41,438 nucleotides of DNA, taken from assembly GCA_037447655.1 (NCBI GenBank), contig JBBHKE010001965.1, positions 64,001-105,438 on the forward strand, read 5' to 3'. The stretch comes from Zygnema cylindricum (lineage: Eukaryota > Streptophyta > Zygnematophyceae > Zygnematales > Zygnemataceae). Shown here one piece after another: positions 9,467 to 20,500 of the stretch (positions are counted from its first letter, which is position 1; every line of letters begins with the position of its first letter). The notes under the pieces are model-generated. The model did not search any database. It was not told the origin of the DNA and worked only from the letters and a program-made list of their open reading frames with translations. Position numbers and translations under genes: made by a program.

Positions 9467-9941
9467 CCTATTTCAGCCATGGATCACCTTCATAAGCACC
9501 ACCGACTACCTCCTAAACATGTCTGTTTTAAACAACACAGATTACTCCACAATGAACAAAATCACCTCAAACTGCGCCAATATGCAGTATATCCTAAACC
9601 CTATATTATCTTAAAGCTATAGCCAAAATCCACAAAGGCATCAATAAGATATGAGCTGTTGAGATTCCCAAAAACATCAGCTTACCAAACTAACCAAGTA
9701 GAGTCCTCACATAATTCAATAAAAACAACATAATAGAATGAGACTAAATACACAAACATTTTCTAGATCATATAATATATCCAAAAAGTGTCACATCAAA
9801 ATAACAACCAGAGTGATCACACTAACAGGTCAAAGTTGCAGAAAAATAGTCTGCCATGTCTTTAATTAATTAGTCTACCATGTTCTAATTTACTCAGAAA
9901 TGATAATCAAAATTATCTAAGTCCTACAAGTTATACTTAGA
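9467..9941 (-). other. Leader region of the third copia element
   Basis: AT-rich sequence without an ORF. On the minus strand it follows the LTR at about 9942-10586 and begins with the same TAGGACTTAGAT-type block seen after the other LTRs. Confidence 0.4.
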
Positions 9942-10586
9942 GAGTTCACTACTGAATGTACGAAGGCATGCCAGCAGTACGTTATCTACCACCCACCTTA
10001 ATTATTGTAAGTATACCCGAATAATTTGAGGTATGTCGGACTGACTAAATCAACATTTATAAACTAATTAGTATTTAGCCAAACCTCTATGTATAGAATA
10101 TTTACACTGACACCTCCGCAAACTCAACTTACTTAGTCATTTGTGATCTTCTTATGAATCTCGTCCACCGACTTGATTCAAATCAACCGCAATTGCGTTG
10201 TCTCGTTCCGGATAATATTTAACATAACTGCAGCTTCGTCGCAGCTGCGTTGTCTCATACCTGAACATATCCAAAAATAACCGCAGCTTCGTCGCAGGTA
10301 AGTGTCCAATTTAAATTATATTTGTTTCAAATAGATGCGCCGTACCGGTGGCGCATTTTTCAACGTTTCGTACATTTCAAATCAGATCGCTTCGCGATCC
10401 ACCGTCCATTTTTTACTGCGTGTTCACGCCACTCAATAAATCCCTTACTACACTTTAGTTTTATCTGTACGTTCGCTCCCCCAATCCGTGAATCCATTCA
10501 AACCTCCACACTAATAAAACACGCACGAAATGTGGTAAGCGTACAAAATGTCGCATACGCACAAAACTAACTTTTCAAAAACAACA
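9942..10586 (-). repeat. LTR of the third copia element
   Basis: CAACA at 10582-10586 (TGTTG on the minus strand) is followed on the plus strand by CTCCCCG, a polypurine tract on the other strand. The other end lies near 9942, beside the conserved leader block. The length of about 645 bp equals the LTR at 2976-3615. It contains GCAGCTTCGTCGCAG-type repeats (10225-10300). Confidence 0.6.
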
Positions 10587-10960
10587 CTCCCCGAAAATTT
10601 TAGTTTCGTGCATTCGAAATACAATATGCACCGTGTCAAATGTAGTTATACGTTTTAGTACACCTTAATTTTCTTTTTTTATCAACACCACTGCTTCTGT
10701 TGATTCACCATTGCGTTAGCTACCATGGTGCACTAATTTGACATCGCAGTTGCACTGCTCTGTCATCACAATTGCGCTGCTCTCCGCTGTTGCGTTCATC
10801 TCAATTTATCCTCCCCTTCGCGATCCTTCAACTAAGTCTGTACCAAATCACATAAACTATTGTCGACCGAGTACTCCTCTGATTTGCTTACATCTGTAGT
10901 GCATTTATGGCTACAGTGAAATATGTGTGTACAAAACTAAGTCTTCAACAACAATACTCC
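10587..10960 (-). repeat. Duplicated polypurine tract / LTR-edge segment
   Basis: A second LTR-like edge ending CAACAATA at 10956 is followed by CTCCCCTG, 370 bp from the first. The flanking words match on both sides: ACAAAACTAA before each edge and TTTCGTGCA after each. The region 10216-10586 has therefore been tandemly copied to 10587-10956, or two related LTR ends sit in series. Confidence 0.5.
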
Positions 10961-11545
10961 CCTGAAGACTTGGTTTCGTGCACCCCTTAGATACCATTTC
11001 ACATGCAACTAACTGTCCCCTGTACATTGACTCCGGTTCCAACTTTCACTTACTATTGTAGTTCTCCCCCTTCTATATTCTGATCTTTTTTTTTTCAAAA
11101 ATCCTTAGTTCACTTAGCAGCTCTTCAATTGTCCTCCTGCATCGGTTCCTCTATCTATCGTGTCAACTATCGACCTGCCAACTAAGAAATAGACTTTAGA
11201 TTAAAAATTGATTTTTTTTTCTCGATTCGCGCTTCTTCACTTCCCTTGTTCAAATTTGTTCTTGTCTATTTTCCCCAACTCTTTTCCCTACCACGTGTCG
11301 TTTTATTTTTTTTCTTTCTCAACCACTTGAAGTACCGTTGTTTGCCATTACTCGCCACCTTTACTATTCTACCCTTTACTACCGAACTACTACTCCAAAA
11401 AACAATCTCCAATGTCCAATCGCACTGTCACCACTACTTCTACATTGGTCCAAACTCTCTTCAAAAATCTTTCACCCTAAACACACAATTTCTTCCGCTA
11501 ACTCGATGTAAGATTAGATTTTGAAAAAGTATTTTCCCAGGGATA
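10961..11545 (-). other. Decayed 3' region of copia element, no coding signal
   Basis: This lies where RNase H should be if the RT at 11546-12690 and the polypurine tract at 10957 belong to one element. I could not recognise RNase H motifs. An open plus frame at 11246-11524 shows no recognisable domain. Confidence 0.35.
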
Positions 11546-12690
11546 TTAAATTATGCAATTTTCTATGCTGCTTTTAGTGGGAACATTTAAACTTCTAATC
11601 AACACTCCTACAGCTGCAGCCAAGTCGGGTCGGATATAATTCACAAAGTAAATTAGGCTGCCCACTACTTGTCTATAAGGGATAGTCTGCATGATTTTTT
11701 GCTCTTCGGGACGTATTTTATCATCCAACATTATAACTCTCCGTACTAAACTCCCCTCACTTCTTTTGTTCAGTTCCATTGGAGTGGTACAGCTATTAGC
11801 CTTGTCCATCTGAAACTTTTAGAGTATTATCCCAATGGCCTCCTTCTGATTTAGTCTGATTATTCCCCTGCCTAATTATTCCCCTATCTGTGTCTCTCTC
11901 TACCTTAATTCCCAAAATATATCTTGCCTCCCCCATATCTTTCATCTCAGATCGACCTTTTAGATCTATTTTTAGTTTATTAATTTTATCCATGGATTTA
12001 CTAAATATAAGCAAATCATCAATGTAAATGGCAATAAAAATGATACCTTCCTCATGTTCAAACAGATAAATTGAGTGATCTGAGCGTATCTGAATGTGTT
12101 TTAGAATGGTAAAAAACTCATCAAGCTTCTCGTTTACTGTGAAGGTGCCTGTTTTAGACCATAGAGTGATTTAATCAATCGGCATACCTTGCTCTCCTCT
12201 CTTTGTTCCACGAATCCTTCGGGCTGTCACATGAAGATCTCCTCTTCGTGCTCCGTATGCAGGAAGGTTGTCTTGATGTCCATCTAATGCACCTCCGTTT
12301 CTTTCGCTGCTGCCAGACTGAGAAGAATTCGGACTGCGGGAAATTTGACTACCGGAGCAAAGGTTTTCTCGTAGTCGATTCCCTCTTTTTGAGTGAACCC
12401 TTCGGCCACTAATCGGGCATTCTAGCGCTCAATGGTGTTATCTGGGTTAATTTTTAGTTTGAACACCCACTTACACCTGATTTTTTTTCGGGCAGGTGGA
12501 CAATCCACCAACTCCCACGTATCAGCCGCCATTATTGAGGCCATCTCCTTTTTAATGGTTGTCTTCCATCGCTTTCTCCCAAGACAATTCATTGCCTCCT
12601 AATAAGTTTGAGGTTCATCCGGATAAGAAAGTTTGGTTACCATGTTGTTAACTTGTTTTTCTTAAACCCTTTTGTTCCTTCTCCTTCCTC
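11546..12690 (-). pseudogene. copia reverse transcriptase, degenerate
   Basis: Read from 12690 downward the strand gives RCKWVFKLKINPDN, then [40 protein letters not shown] and RLIKSLYGLKQA. The palm motif IAIYIDDLLIFSKS (near 12010-12045) keeps both aspartates. It continues with GEARYILGIKVERD, a frameshift near 11810, and IPYRQVVGSLIYFVN with RPDLAAAVGVL. Stops interrupt it near 12280 and 12230. It is the same copia lineage as the RT at 7640-8667 but clearly diverged. Confidence 0.85.
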
Positions 12691-13195
12691 CTTCAAAATC
12701 AGGCGTTGGAATAGATGGCTCCCGTGGATTTTTTCTAACATTTTCAACTTCTCCGCTGTCTTTTGATTTTGGCTCAATTTCCACCACGTCTTCCGCCTCT
12801 GGCCAGGTTGTCACTTGAGGTTCCACTATTGGTTCTTTCCCAGTCTGATTTCTATTTGCAGGATTATCATCTTCTAGGAAACGTGACTAATTAGGGAGCT
12901 TAAAGTCATCAGAATTTTGTGACTCAAATCCAATTTTAACTGACTTTATATGTTTAAAGGGATCTACACATTTCCCTTCATCCTTAACTACTAGGTGCTT
13001 AACTAGTATTATATCCTCCCTTCTAATATCATACACTCTATACCCTTTTTTATCCTCATCATATCCTAGTAGGAATCCTAGTTTTCCTTTAGGATCTAGC
13101 TATCCAATTTTGCCGATTTGTATTTAGACTGAACACTTGACTCTCGGAAAAATTTAAGTGTGATACATCTGGTTTTCGGTTGGTCCATCACTTTT
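12691..13195 (-). pseudogene. copia integrase C-terminus and linker, degenerate
   Basis: The minus strand reads GFLLGYDEDKKGYRVYDI and then an acidic, Ser/Pro-containing linker leading into MASIMAADTWELVDCPPARK at the RT start. This is the expected integrase-to-RT transition of copia. Several stops are present. It joins a gag-like stretch at about 13195, so the central part of the element is missing. Confidence 0.75.
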
Positions 13196-13460
13196 TAATC
13201 ATCGGGTAACTTCATGAACAGACGGTTCACCTTCATCTTTTTAGTTTCTACTTGTCTAACACTCTCTAGCTCCATAAAAAGTGTTGCAAGCTCATTACAG
13301 AAATCTAGTATTTTCCCCCCTTTGTATGCATATGTATTTGTCTTTTGGTTCGCAAACTGTTGTTGCTGAATTGTACCCCTTCAGTACATCTTTATGAAAG
13401 AAACTCGTAGATCGGATGCCTTTTCAACTTGCAAATGAGAAGATGCAAGTCTTTATGTTA
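13196..13460 (-). pseudogene. copia gag fragment
   Basis: Minus-strand reading gives ILDFCNELATLFMELESVRQ followed by LFMKLPDD. This matches the UBN2-type gag pattern of a helix, a short loop and a Leu-Pro-x-x motif. Stops occur on both sides and the fragment runs directly into integrase C-terminal sequence. The assignment is by pattern only. Confidence 0.5.
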
Positions 13461-14977
13461 AATGGCGAAGAATAAAGTGCTGTGTCGCCATAATATTATA
13501 GTCCCACGTACCAATATCATTCTTACGTTCCTCGGAAGAGGTGACATGTATGTTGAACAGATTACTATAAGTGTTGTTATTGGTGTGATTGTCTCTTTTT
13601 CCTTTTATTTTCCCATCACAATATTTATTCCATCTTCCGACTCCTCCGGTGGAGCTTGATCTGCTCTTTTGGTAAACATGCTTCCTCCAAACCTTGGAGG
13701 AATGGTTAAACCGGATAGATGCCTCACTCCTCCACTTACTATCCCCTAAAACCTTTTATCGCACAGAGCTCCTGTCATCATACTCTCCTAGGATATATGA
13801 AGCAAATTCCATAAAAGATGGGCACCCTAAATGTTGGACCCATAACCCGCAACTCTGAGACCTCCATAGGTCCTCAGAGTAAGCAGTTCACTTGAAGCCT
13901 CTAGGATAGCAATGAACCACTTGTATTTGACCAAGACTGTCTGACACCCTAACAAAAAAAATTATGACTTGACATCAATCCGGTTAAGGTAAGACTCACG
14001 TGAGTCTACCAGAGAAAGAATCAAGCAATTTGCTCCCTTGAGCACTAAGTTATGGATGGTCAAAGTTGACCTATTGCACCGAAGCACCCTGGGAGAGAGG
14101 CTGCTACCTAAGATTTGGCTAAGTCCTAAACCCCTCATTAAGACCTCTACTTTTAGTGTTTGCACCAATTAAATCAGTGTACAGTACAGAAAGGTAATGA
14201 TGCAGGAGTACTTTTTTGCACAGCCATTGTACGGCATGGCCAAGGAGTTGACGCTTGTCACATCCTAGCTTGTTCTGATGCCCTCCTAAAATTCCGCAAG
14301 CCAATAGAAAGCGCCACTTGTCACCTGGTGTGGATGTGACCAAGAACCACCAAAGCCGCCATTCCGCGATGCCGGCTTGCGTCATGGCCGTCCGAATTAA
14401 ATGGGCTTTTCATATTAGTCGTTGAAATAAATGTCCGTAATATTTATTTCGTGCGGTACCTTAGGCCGTACTATAGTTACAACTGAATCTAGGCTCTAGA
14501 GTGCGTTCATTGAGTTAAATGTAATTCTTTTTTTGTACATCTTTAAAAAGCTATCACATCCTATATATCTCAACACAGTTCGTAGACTATAAGACAAGGC
14601 TAACAGCTACAGTCTATTTTGACGGACGGTAGGTACCAAGATCAAATCCAGGTCTGTGAAGCCTTTTTGGTAAAACTACCAAACACCCTTTTTTGTCTCC
14701 TTTAGACAACATAGACATTCATGGCTCTAACTCCCTCTCTAGTCTTTAATGACTGCGATAAGTGTGGGGACTGAGGGAGAAGTTAGAGGCAAACTGTCTG
14801 TGCTCTTTTTTTTCCTTTTATTCTACATTTTCAGACCTAGAAAATACTCAAAGTAAACCACTTATTTCTACAACCTGCTTCTCGGTAACCGGCACTTACC
14901 AAAATTTTATTCGATTTATATAATAGGCCAATATCGATCGTACATGCCAGGTATCGAAATACACGCTTCACGACTTC
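13461..14977. other. Repeat-derived spacer, no gene recognised
   Basis: Short open frames at 13962-14168 and 14119-14385 (minus) have no recognisable domain. The word CTAAGTCCTAA near 14119 resembles the leader block beside the copia LTRs, suggesting further LTR-element debris. Confidence 0.3.
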
Positions 14978-15960
14978 CTAGTGAGCCTTCTTCGCCGCAT
15001 GGCAATATAGGGTGACGACGAAAATTGTCGTCGATATGTCAGGTCTTGTACCTACACTAGGGTACATTAAGCTTCCGATCGCTTCTCGATATGAAATTAT
15101 AACATCCAATTCCTCCTCAAATTCCGATTTTGCATTTTCGGATCCAAAGGTGTGAAAACAAGTTTTGCGTTCAGCATGCCAAACCGTGTCACAACTTCTT
15201 TGCAATATTGAGCCTAGCCCAATTTAAGGTCATCGTTAGGGTGACGAATCACCGCAATTCTTAAAATGTATCCGACCTCTCCCAAATTGGTCACCTCAAA
15301 GTGGAGGCGCAAATAAGCCTTCAACTCATTGATTTTTTGCAGACTGTCAATAGTCATCAAAAAATCATCAACAGATTTGATCTTCTCCTTCCCCGTTAAT
15401 TTAAACTCCTAAATCTGAGGTATTCCGGAAAAAATCAAATTTGGTAAGTACGAAATATAGGCGTAAATACCAAGTACGAGGTGCGTGCTTCAAGTTGTAA
15501 AGAGACTTTCGCAGCCGTCATACCTTCCCTTCATTCGACACAACTTCTTCGGGAACCTTCACGTAAACTTCTTCTTCAAGTTTGCTATTTAAAAACGTCT
15601 TCTCCACATTTATTTGAAGAATTTACTTTTTTCCGGCTACCGCAATCGCCACAATCATCCGTAAAGAATCGAATTTCAGTACAGGAGCATATGTCTCCGT
15701 GTAGTCTATTTCTTCCTATTGCTGAAATCCTTTGCAAACTAACCCAGCCTTCTATTCAATCACATCTCTAAAAACACCAGTTTCATTTTTAAAGACCCAC
15801 TTTGCGTGAATCGCCTTCTTCCTCTCCGGTAAATCTATTTCCTCGAATGTATGGTTCTCAACAATGGACTTGAATTATCTTTCCCAAACAGGTTGTCGTT
15901 TTGACTCCCAATATTCTAAATTTTTTTCTTTCGTAAATGATTGAGGGTTGTCGGTGGAAT
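14978..15960 (-). pseudogene. Reverse transcriptase of a second copia lineage
   Basis: The strand reads YTETYAPVLKFDSLR-like sequence near 15690-15720, LRKSLYNLKHAPRTW-like sequence near 15500, then LRLHFEVTNLGEVGYIL (15250-15310) and YREAIGSLMYPSVGTRPDIS (15050-15105). The Ser-Leu-Met-Tyr and Thr-Arg-Pro-Asp-Ile motifs are copia RT connection motifs. Wording differs from the other RTs here (IPYRQIVGSLIYF), so it is a separate family. Many stops and frameshifts show it is old. Confidence 0.75.
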
Positions 15961-16129
15961 TTACACGAAGTTATTGCTGGAGGAGGAAATCCTCCTTTCT
16001 TGCCGCCGAAATGAAGTAGTGGGTATTTTCGGCATTTCCCCCTTTTCTATCATACGACAAACGTGAATTCATTGGACTTGAGAGGGTATCCTACAAGTAA
16101 GTTTTAGTTTTGCATTCAGTGAGAGGCTA

Positions 16130-16995
16130 TGGAGCCCACATAATTTCACGTTATGGGCCAACCACCTAGTGTGCCCATCTTCGATGGCTCAGGTTTGATC
16201 TATTAGGAAATTATAATGGAATGGGCTATCTTTGAGAAACATTTATGGGGCATAGTGTCAGGTTATATCCGATGGCCACCAGCGGGCTTTGGAAGAGTTC
16301 GATTCTCTAGCTCATCCACGGTCACAAATTCTACCGCAAGGATCACGAATGAGGAGGATGAGGAGGGGGGGTCAATTGTTATAGAAGTAGAGCAAGTAAG
16401 AAAAGGGAATGAACTAGCTCAAGTCATATCAGTGACTAAAGGGATGTCACTACCCGATAAGACGGAGGAGAATGACAATTAGAAATGGCACGACAAGAAC
16501 ATTGGCCAAACACTTCATCTTCGAGAATGTAACAAAAGCCATTACACTTCTCTTCATAGATTTGCATAATCTAAGAAGCTCTTTAGAAAATTACAGCCTA
16601 TTCTTATAAGGTGGGTAGCATGAATGAGTACTCTCAAACTGAGAGGAAGAGAGTCAATACCATCGTAATGACACTTCTGATAGAATATGCGAGGATTAAT
16701 ATTAGACTTCAAGATCTAAGAGATAACTTTGGAGCTGCAAAGGGGATCTTCAAGTGTGTAGGCATTGGCAGCAGGTACAGATTGGAGGAAGCGTGATGGA
16801 AAAGGAAATTTATACCAAAACTTTGGAGGGAAAGGGAAAGGAAGGGGACCGCCCAATGGACGGGATAGGGCAGGCCCAAAAGCTTGTGATTGTCATAATA
16901 ACTATGACAACAATGACTATGACAGCAAGCAGCAGACTGCGGGAACTAGTGAACGAAAAGTACAATATGTACTTAAAGTACGGATTTGTTCGTAA
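16130..16995 (+). pseudogene. Copia-like gag remnant on the plus strand
   Basis: Plus-strand reading begins MGQPPSVPIFDGSG, the usual copia gag opening around a Phe-Asp-Gly core, followed by WAIFEKHLWGIVSG. An acidic insert, several stops and frame changes follow, then a Gly/Lys/Arg-rich stretch near 16800-16870 resembling the basic tail of gag. Positions 16520-16815 are duplicated at 9175-9466. No protease or pol follows. Confidence 0.6.
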
Positions 16996-17290
16996 AATCC
17001 TTATAAGAACCAATTGGCAATTGCAATAGTCGGTTCTGTTCGCCCGTCAATGGTTCGTCTATATTGGCGCGATGCTACGTGGCCAACCGTATCAGAATCT
17101 CTACTGTACTGCCCGACCGGTTGTCGACTTGTCGGTGTCTTCACGCGCATTGTCAAAAATAGTGTTAACGGCCGTTAATAATTTCTGACGGGGTTGAGTG
17201 GACAAGTGGACACCACTCGAAACCTAGGAAGTGTCCTAAAACTAAAAGTGTACATTTTTCGTACGAATTTTTGTAATGGTGTATACTTTT
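16955..17290. repeat. Dispersed repeat, copy A
   Basis: The segment from about 17030 to 17275 (CGATGCTACGTGGCC, a GTTAACGGCC word, TTTCTGACGGGGTTG and AAGTGTACATTTTT) matches 38810-39005 in order and direction. It ends about 300 bp before the GH31 start codon. The family is unknown; it could be part of an LTR or a MITE. Confidence 0.5.
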
Positions 17291-17593
17291 GGTGTTTGCA
17301 TAGCAACTTTTATTCGTTTTCACTTACAGTACGGCTGGATGTCCGTACCGTACCATCCCTAGTTTTCATTATTATAGACGTCGTACGGTATGGTATGCCA
17401 AGTGAACTAAATCAAACCCCTACGAAACCCTAATTGAGCCACATAGCCATGGCTGTCCCGACTTTTGAATCCATTTCTCACCTGCATCCACACGTTTTGT
17501 AGAAAAAAATAAAAAAATCCACACGTTTTTTTTTTTTCTTTTTGTGAAAAACATCTGTGCTCTTTAAGAAAGAATTTTCAAGACAGTCTCGCC
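17291..17593 (+). promoter_or_regulatory. Region upstream of GH31 gene
   Basis: This is the 300 bp before the start codon. It holds a 31-bp-spaced direct repeat of ATCCACACGTTTT (17486 and 17517), with A/T homopolymer runs between and after the copies. No TATA box or initiator can be assigned with confidence. The repeat fits the general habit of short tandem duplication in this window. Confidence 0.35.
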
Positions 17594-20500
17594 ATGGCCT
17601 CTTCATTGCATTCATCGGAAGGAAATGTATCTTTAGTCGATCAAACGAAAGAAATTGCAACTTCTTTCGCAGAATCGGAAAACGTTCAAAAGACGCCACG
17701 TGGAATTTGTTTTAAAGATGATAAAAATGGATTTTCTTGCCAAGTGTCTGTAGTTTCGGATTCCATTTTTCGTGTTTTTTTCCTAAAAGACGACAAGCCA
17801 CCACGACAACCTCACACTTGGACCATTCTAAAACCAGGTTGTGCTGATGTTCCATGGGATGGATTTGATCGAGTTTCTTTGCTAGATTCATTCCCCTTGC
17901 CTTCTTCATCGTCTATTGACATTTTCCCTAGAGACTCTAAATGTACAATTTCAACATCCAATCTTGTAGCTGAAGTATACCTTAACCCTCTAAAAATCCA
18001 ATGGATCTCTAAAAAAAATGGGTCTATTTTTGCATCTGACCGACCTTCTCGACCGTACTTATTCTCCAAAACATCGGATAAGTGTCGACATTACATGGAG
18101 CGCCGTCCTGATGATTTTTTTTTCGGACTCGGCGACAAAACAGGAAATTTGAATTTGCATGGAAGACGATTAAGGACAAATATGACTGATGCTTTAGGAT
18201 ATGACCCTGAGTTTGGAGATCCTCTTTACAAACATTGGCCGTTTCTTCTTGTACGTGATTCATCGACAGGATGTTTTTACGGCATTTTGTACGACAATAT
18301 GGGAGAAGCTTCATTTGACTTAGGGTGTGAACATAGCAATTATTTTGGTCTTTATCGGTCTTATGAGGCTGAATTTGGTGATTTGGATTACTACTTCCTG
18401 ATTGGTCCACGTGTCGAGGACGTGATTCGAAACTTTCTCGTGTTGACAGGTGGCATGGTAGTAGGTCCAAGATGGACATTAGGGTACCATTGCACTGCGA
18501 TGCCATTGGCTGATGCTCCAAATGCTCAAGAACGTATCATGGAATTTATTGCAAAATGTGGAGAATTGGAGGTTCCTTGTAGTGCTTTCCATTTCGGTTC
18601 CGGGTACACAAGGTGAGGACAAAATCAATCTAGATTTTTTTGTTGGCCAAAATATTATCACGTGTCGGGTTTGGTTTGATTTATTTATTTTTTGGCTAAA
18701 AAAAATACCGCGAGTTTTTTCCGGTCCGATTTTCTTTAACTTGGGTAAATTATCATGTGTTTTTTTTCCTTTGGGGGTTGGACATAATGGGTAAAGCATG
18801 AAATGTAGGATGTCTTTTTGTGATTTGTTCTCCGTGAGTCAAAAAGATTTGGCATATGAAGAAGAATGGTTGTTTGTCAATGTGTTGTAATATTGTATGG
18901 TTGTAAAATTTTTGACATTGTCAAGTTGGACGACAAAATTACAAATATACGATTTTTTTACGTAGGAAATGTTTTACTTCTTTTCAGGACTCATCGTATT
19001 CAATTTTGTATGTCGATTGTTTTCTTCTTGTCGTTGTGCAACTTTTCTCAAATTATAGGAGATCATTTTTTGACAAGAGGTTGACAAAAAGTGTTTTTAC
19101 TCACATTTTTTTGGGCAATGTGGTTTACTGTTCACATTTTTCTATAGTAAAGCCTGCTACCTAACCAACTTTTGCCAATTTATATCTGAGCAATATATTT
19201 CAATAGGAGAATATGTAGGTTTGAGGTTTTCTTAAGTGAGTGAAGGGCGGACAAAGCTGTAATTGTGAAATTTTCTGAGTTGCTGACATCTATGGCCAAT
19301 CAGCATATGCTTAAATTTCAGTGACAAGTTATTTGTAAATGGACTTGTAAACATGAGTTTACACCTTTTGTTCTTGAGAAAATGTATTTTGGAGTCGATA
19401 TAATGTAAATTTCTTTCTCCTGATCATCATACTTCTGCATTATAGAGTTGATAATGGACTTATATTCCTTAGCTGTGCCATTATTTTTCCAAAACAGTCT
19501 TCTCTTTCCTCCCCAGACTATACAATCCTATCCTATTTCCTCCTCATCTCTAAAATGCTTTTGACGCGTTTTGTTGCTGAACCTTTTTGACTTTTATCAA
19601 AAATGAGTTTGGCTATTAGTCCTATTTGTATTGCCCTCGGTTCACCTTTGCATTTTTGTTGTTCGTTTTTTGCAGTCATTGATCTAATCGACATTTTTCA
19701 ACTGCCTTTCTATGCAGTATCGGTTCCAAAATATATATTTTCAACTGTCATATTTTGCAGTATTGGTTCTAAACGATATGTTTTCAGCTCCTTATTTTGC
19801 GGTATCTGTTCTAAATGATACCCTTTCAACTGACCTTTTCAACTGCCCTTTTCTTGCAGTATTGGTTTTACACGCTATATTTCTACTGCCTTTTTTTCCA
19901 GTATTGGTCCTAAGTGATATGTTTCCAAGTGCCTTTTGTCTAGTATTCATTCCAAACAAAATGTTTTCTACTGCCTTATTTTTGCAGTATCGGTTCTAAA
20001 CGATATGTTTTCAACTGGAACCGTCAAAAGTTTCCTGACCCTCTCCACCTAATGGAACAGTTTCGAAAGGCTGGTATGAGGGTAGTCGCGAATTTGAAAC
20101 CCTGTTTGTTGGATGATCACCCACAATTTCAAGAAGTCGAGAAATCTGGAGCGTTCATTAAACAGGCCTCGACAGGATTACCGTCGATCAGTCAGTTTTG
20201 GGACGGAGAGGGAGCCCATTTGGATTTTACAAACAAAGTTGCCATTAAATGGTGGCAAGAAGGCCTGAAAACCTCCATTTTGGAATTTGGAATAAGCTCG
20301 TCTTGGAACGGTACTTTTGTCTTTTTACTCTTCCTCCCTTTTCAAAAGAAGAAAAAAGAATGAAAATGCTTGGAATTTGGTATAAGCTTGTCGTCAAATG
20401 GTACATTTGTTTTTCTACTCTTCCCGAAAAAGAAAAAGAAAGAAAATGATTGGAATTTGGAATAAGCTCGTCATGGGATGGTACATTTATCTTCCTACTC

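Noticed and set aside
14640-14670. Possible tRNA B-box-like sequence
   Set aside because: No matching A box, acceptor stem or anticodon arm could be found at tRNA spacing.
18024-18521. Minus-strand frame of 165 codons
   Set aside because: It is antisense to GH31 exon 1, which has clear domain similarity on the plus strand.
19712-19999. Plus-strand frame with a 14-residue periodic peptide
   Set aside because: The periodicity comes from the 42-nt junction array in GH31 intron 1. The frame does not match exon 2 and no domain is seen.
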